Shown here piece by piece: positions 59,660 to 64,000 of a stretch of DNA of 64,000 bases (positions are counted from its first letter, which is position 1; each line of letters begins with the position of its first letter). This DNA is from Mesorhabditis belari. Lineage: Eukaryota; Nematoda; Chromadorea; Rhabditida; Rhabditidae. The notes under the pieces were generated by a model that ran no database searches, was not told the DNA's origin, and saw only the letters and a list, made by a program, of their open reading frames with translations. Location: assembly GCA_958450365.1 (NCBI GenBank), contig CAUEEP010000743.1, forward strand, positions 5,519,001 through 5,583,000. The letters run 5' to 3'. The translations under genes and the position numbers were made by a program.

Positions 59660-62600
59660 ATGCCACTACCAAGAAGTCTCGGATCTGATGGAGAAGTGGT
59701 TAGACATAAAACGTAACTTTTATTTTACGTTTAAAGGAAAATTTTTCAAAATTTTCTAGTACCTCAAACTATTTGGGTTGGACAGAAAGGAAACCACGTG
59801 GATTTCATGATAAAGTTGGTTACAGTTTGAGTTTTGAAAATTTCAAATCCTCAATTCTAGTTCGATCATACCTCTTTACCCGGTGGTGAGGCGACGCGCT
59901 CATATGAAACTTATGTTAAAGGGATTTTCACTCCCGGACGTGTCAAGGTTTAAAAACAAACAAAAAATTCGATTCTATCTTTTACTAAAAACTATAAAAG
60001 AATTTCTTTGAAAAACATTAGGACGAAGAGCAAAGGAAACGGGATCACGGAGTGTCTGCGCAATCGATGATGCGAATGGAGAGAGCTTATGGCAGATATG
60101 CTCTTGATTCTTACGGTAAAAGAGGCTATGCCATGAACAGAAATAAAACTAGAAACAAAAGACTAAAACTAAAACAAAACTTCACGTAGCTATCTTTTGA
60201 GAAATGTGGAAAGAATGCGAAAGAATGCGAATGATCAAATGGATGAATGACAAAAAACGAATCCTTTTAACGAATCCTTTATTGCTAAAAGAGAATAGCT
60301 TTTTGGGGCGAATTTTAGAATTCAGCTAGCTTTTTTGAAGTGTGGAAAGTCGTAATGTTTGTTATCGAAGCTAAAATTATACTAATTTTACTCGTCGGGA
60401 TACGATCGTCTGTTTCTTATCGAGATTTTACTTTATTTTAATCTTACCTTTAAGAAAACTTATTCAAAAAAATGAATCAAATTGAAGCAAATTGGATCAA
60501 ATCAAATTCAAATTTGTTTTTTAGAGGATGAGGATTTACTGATGAAAACCCCGCTCGAGCGAATGTACATCGAGTTGGGATTGCAGAGTCCAGAGGTTTT
60601 TGAAAATTAAGTTTTAAGAATAAAGATCTGCAAAGAACTGCAATAAAGATCTGCAATAAAGAACGAAATCTGCAGAATATCTGTAAGGTGCTTAAAACAA
60701 TTGTTGGGCTTATGATGAATTAGCAGTTAGGTGCATGAGAGTCTCGACTTTCCCCGTTATCATCCAAAAACCAGCTACGAGTGGGTGAGGGAAAAGTTCT
60801 CGGCACGAAATCGGCCCCGACCCTGGGATGTGGGTGTGATAGATTTGATTAGATTTGTTCTCACTCCTTACTCCTAGCTGAAAAGATTTTCAAATAAAAC
60901 GTAGATCTAATTTACTTGAAGACAGCGCTAGCTTTGAATTAGCTTTGCTTTGCTAGCTTTGAATTTGCTAGCTTTGAATTTATTAATTTTAAATTTCCTC
61001 AACTATTACAACATTTTAAAGCAAGAATTTCCTTTCTAATGTACTTTGTGCTTAAAAGTGTAAACGCAATTTGTCTAGCGCATTGATTTCTTAAACTTTT
61101 ATCTTACGAAAATTGATTAAAACAAGAAAAAACAGAACTACCGTAAATACTGTAATAGTACCCCAACTTCCTCGTACAGTCGCGTAGTCGCAAAAGTTTT
61201 TTAGTATTTCATTTTTTTCAAAGCGCCCGTACTTTCAAAAAATGCGTCTTTGGTATCAAAAAATAGCTGAAATTCAGGGCTATTTTTTGATACCTAAGCG
61301 CGCATTGCATCAGAAACCAGTCTCGAGAAAAACTCGTTCAAAGCTAGACTACACAACACTCCGCACTGTCATTATCTTTGGTATCAAAAAATGCGCACTT
61401 TGGTATCAAAAAATAGCCCTGAATTTCAGCTATTTTTTGATACCTAAGCGCGCATTTTAGCATAAACCAGTGTCGAGAAAAGCTCGTTCAAAGCTAGACT
61501 ACACAACACTCCGCACCGTTATTATGGGGGTCGGCTACTATTACAGTATTTACGGTAAGTTCTCTAGAAAGTAAACGTTTCTATTTTGAACTAATTACTT
61601 CAGAAAGCAGAAAGTATGCTTTTTCTATTTTTAAATCGAATTGATAAATTGATTTTCTTGAAGTTTATAGTATAGTTTTCTACAAATTTTATTTATAGCT
61701 AGGAGAAAGGAGTCACAGAACAACACCTAGTATCACTTTCAATCCAACATTTTTTTGTTTAGCCAGTACTTCCCTCGGAAATGCTTCAGGTATTTGTCAT
61801 TTGCATAGAATCTTTTCTCTATCTCATAGAATTCCTAACAAAACATTATCTATACATTTTTATTTTGAATTTTATAAAAAATATTAAGATTGTCCATAAG
61901 TTCTTGCGGTTCTTAAAAACCAGCCAACAGTTTTATCTGTTATTTCGATTAAATAATCTATAAGTACACTACTGGACAATATCATATTTGAAAAAACACT
62001 TTCGCACTTTCGCGCGTCTGTAACTCCATTGTCTTTGCTGTATTTCGAAATATTAATATTACCATTGTGTAGCCCTTGAAAAGAGCTTTCAGAAAATGTA
62101 TAACACTAATAGTTTAAACTCAAAGACAACGGAGTTATAGACGCGCGAAAGTGACGATCGTTTTTTAAATATCATATTTCATTGTCCAGTACTGTATATG
62201 TTAACTAGTAATCAAAATATGATAACGATTGCTTGGTTGAATCAAGGAAAGAGAATTCGTTTTTGTTTTAGTAGAAAGTAGAAATTTCAGATGAAATTTT
62301 TGGTTGCTTTTCAAGAGATCTTTTAAGAATCGCAAGAACTTATGAACAACTTTAATAAAAATCAAAGAAAGGGTTTAGATGCCGACAAACATTCGCCACT
62401 ACTCGCTTTTCCGTGAAGGGAATGAAGATGAGTGGAGAAAGAATAACAAACAATCGCTCATCGATTACAAGGATTTCAAGAGGTGAATAAAGCAATCAGC
62501 TAGAGATGGGTTTTTTTGTGGAAAACGAGTCACTTCCACCTTGTTCTTGTTTTCTAAAGCTCTTTTCCACAGCAAACAGCTCTTGTTTTCTAAAGCATGG

Positions 62601-63389
62601 ATACAATAATATTTCAAGCTTTAGAAAACAAGAGCTGTTTGCTAAAACGTGGGACTGACTTATTTTCTAGGGGTAGGCTGATTTATTTTTTTTTGCGTAA
62701 CTAGATCGTTTGCGCAACTCGCCATAACTTTCTTCTAAGTAAGCCAATCTTTATGAATTTGGTTTCATTTTGTAGATCTCAACAAGTGAAACAAAATGAC
62801 ACCAAAATCATAAAGATTAGTTGACTTAGAAGAAAGTTATGGCGAGTTGCGCAAACGACCCTGTTACGGAAATTAGCCTACCCCATTTTCTATAAAAAAA
62901 ACCCATGTATACAATGGAATTTAAAGCTTAATATTTACCGTAAATACTATAATAGTCGCGTAGTTGCAAAAGTTTTTTTAGTATTTCATTTTTTTCCGCT
63001 CGTACTTTCAAAAAAAATAGCCCTAAATTTCAGTTATTTTTTGATACCATAGCCTGCATTGTAGCTTTAAAACAGTGACAAGAAAAACGCGCTCAAAGCT
63101 ACACTACGCAACACTCCGCACCGTCATCATGGTGATCATTTATTCCAAACACTTTTCAGCTCTCCTCTTTCACCGTATCTCTACAGAGAGCACCCATACA
63201 TTCGAAGCCAAGACACGCGAATTGTCGGCTCGAATTTTGTTCAAGTCACCACGAGACCAAAGGACAGGTGACGGTTTGAAAAGAATAAATATTTAAAGAA
63301 TTTTTCATTACTGAATAAACTCTTTAAGATTCCTTGAGAAAGTCGACCAAACATTGGCCGAGGTGCGAGCGATGCCGCGATTTGGATAA
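59660..63389 (+). CDS. Uncharacterised 245-residue soluble protein
   Basis: 9 exons: 59660-59712, 59760-59814, 59861-59947, 60022-60115, 60525-60595, 60731-60835, 62379-62482, 63160-63267, 63329-63389; all phases close. Starts MPLPRSLGSDGEVVRHKT and continues SNYLGWTERKPRGFHDKFDH, GEATRSYETYVKGIFTPGRV, DHGVSAQSMMRMERAYGRYA, LLMKTPLERMYIELGLQSPE, FPRYHPKTSYEWVREKFSAR, RHYSLFREGNEDEWRKNNKQ, SPYLYREHPYIRSQDTRIVG, then FLEKVDQTLAEVRAMPRFG. Charged and Tyr/Arg-rich, no signal peptide or membrane segment, no motif recognised. Evenly distributed aromatic-basic segments recall filament- or microtubule-associated proteins, but that is only an impression. Introns 6 and 7 are filled with MITEs. Confidence 0.72.
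61139..61557. mobile_element. Family B MITE with internal duplication
   Basis: TA-CCGTAAATACTGTAATAGTA to inverse. The middle (TTTGGTATCAAAAAATAGC ... ACTACACAACACTCCGCAC) is present twice, giving about 418 bp instead of about 265. Confidence 0.9.
61885..62347. mobile_element. Mariner-type MITE interrupted by another MITE
   Basis: Ends GTCCATAAGTTCTTGCGGTT and inverse (AATCGCAAGAACTTATGAAC). About 230 bp of its own sequence are split by the CAGTACTGGACAA element at 61965-62196. Intron 6 of the 59660 gene. Confidence 0.85.
61965..62196. mobile_element. Mariner-type MITE with CAGTACTGGACAATG ends, nested
   Basis: Inverted relative to 47185-47419 and 85-90% similar by eye, flanked by TA. Confidence 0.9.
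62668..62885. mobile_element. Foldback element with GGGTAGGCT ends
   Basis: GGGTAGGCTGATTT and inverse-like AAATTAGCCTACCCC; inner arms TTGCGCAACTCGCCATAACT and AGTTATGGCGAGTTGCGCAA are perfect inverses. Intron 7 of the 59660 gene. Confidence 0.88.
62936..63129. mobile_element. Family B MITE lacking its right end
   Basis: TA-CCGTAAATACTATAATAGTCG at left; stops after CTCCGCACCGTCATCATGG without the terminal inverted repeat, 30 bp before an exon. Confidence 0.85.
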
Positions 63390-63791
63390 ATATTCATTTC
63401 TTGTTTCAAATTCATTACTTTTTTTTATTTCTTGTCAAACCGGTGCCCGTTTTAATGAATCAAATCCTTTTTTTTTAAAATTTAGATTTCTAATAAAAGC
63501 GTTCAACAACTCACCAATATTTCACAGCCGACGAGCAGCGAAAATGAAGAGAATAGAAATACATTTCGCATTGTTGCTTAAATTTGGTGCCAATATTATT
63601 TTCTGGTTTTGGAAAATGAAATCTAAATTGAGATGTGAAATTTGTTTAAAGGAAGATTAGAAAGGAAATGGTTGGCGGGAAGTAAAGTCATGAGTTGCTT
63701 TAACAAATGGAAGGCTTATAAAGGGGTGAAAATTGATGTACTGGGAGTATCGAAAAGAAGGGGAAAGCAAAGAAGAAGAAGAGAAAGAAGA

Positions 63792-63824
<33 letters not shown>

Positions 63825-64000
63825 GGAAGAAGAAGAAGAGAAAGCAGAAGAAGAAGAGTGAAGTCAACCCAGAGTAGGCGGAGGGGAGTGGAGGAGATCC
63901 CCATCGGCCATCACCCACCCCATCCCTTCCTTTACCCCAAACGGGCATCAACACGAGTGCCAAGTGATATAGTGGACGAAAATCGAGTGATTCCCCCGGG
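63390..64000. other. Window end: no clear gene; (GAA)n purine tract
   Basis: After the stop at 63389: AT-rich 3' flank, then a GAAGAAGAGGAAGAAGAA tract (63768-63858) and a GC-richer segment. A poly-Glu frame opens at 63739 (MYWEYRKEGE) and could be the start of a gene continuing to the right, but low complexity prevents a call. Confidence 0.45.

Noticed and set aside
63700..63963. Hydrophobic Phe/Leu-rich frame on the minus strand
   Set aside because: Antisense translation of a GAA-rich microsatellite.
1..64000. CRISPR array or prokaryotic operon
   Set aside because: Regularly spaced repeats here have no unique equal-length spacers, and all genes have spliceosomal introns, so the DNA is eukaryotic.

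Overview
This window is eukaryotic nuclear DNA, most likely from a nematode. The genes have many small exons and GT-AG introns, often 40-60 bp with T-rich acceptors. Their products include a tyrosinase carrying two ShK (SXC) toxin-fold domains, a Gly2-acylatable calcium-dependent phosphatase of the PEF-1/rdgC type, a lysosomal beta-mannosidase and an atlastin-like GTPase. The DNA is AT-rich and packed with short inverted-repeat transposons. Species cannot be read from the sequence. All exon boundaries were inferred by reading frame, splice sites and phase; for PEF-1, the GPCR, the tyrosinase and the 59.66 kb gene, every phase closes and gives a complete open frame.

Layout: <1-5446 (-) beta-mannosidase, 3' end outside the window; 5447-8463 repeat-rich intergenic DNA; 8464-13017 (-) short-ectodomain receptor kinase; 13.4-15.1 kb dead Tc1-like transposon; 15930-27657 (+) PEF-1 phosphatase (22 exons), with a tRNA-Asp gene in one intron; 27.7-30.8 kb no gene seen; 30791-34248 (+) rhodopsin-like GPCR (12 exons); 34.6-35.7 kb second dead Tc1-like transposon; 36242-39845 (-) atlastin-like GTPase with two apparent frameshifts; 40.5-41.4 kb CENP-B-HTH transposon relic; 41599-43823 (+) small unknown protein; 43.8-48.6 kb intergenic with duplicated fragments, a LINE tail and foldback elements; 48630-56089 (+) tyrosinase-ShK (21 exons), one intron of which holds a three-level nest of transposons; 57789-59181 (-) Cys-containing unknown; 59660-63389 (+) 245-residue unknown; 63.4-64.0 kb no clear gene.

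The genes are functionally unrelated neighbours and do not form an operon or pathway. The most distinctive content is the mobile DNA. Several MITE families share a terminal motif beginning TA-CCGTA and running into CTAATAGTA, with TA target sites; a relic carrying CENP-B/psq-type helix-turn-helix coding sequence has the same ends. A second foldback family has 8-bp target duplications (hAT-like). Two host exons (from the kinase and the tyrosinase) have been copied elsewhere in the window joined to these MITEs. PEF-1 has four tandem copies of a 26-bp unit containing its own 3' splice site. Pol III A/B-box (tRNA-like) sequences lie in several introns.
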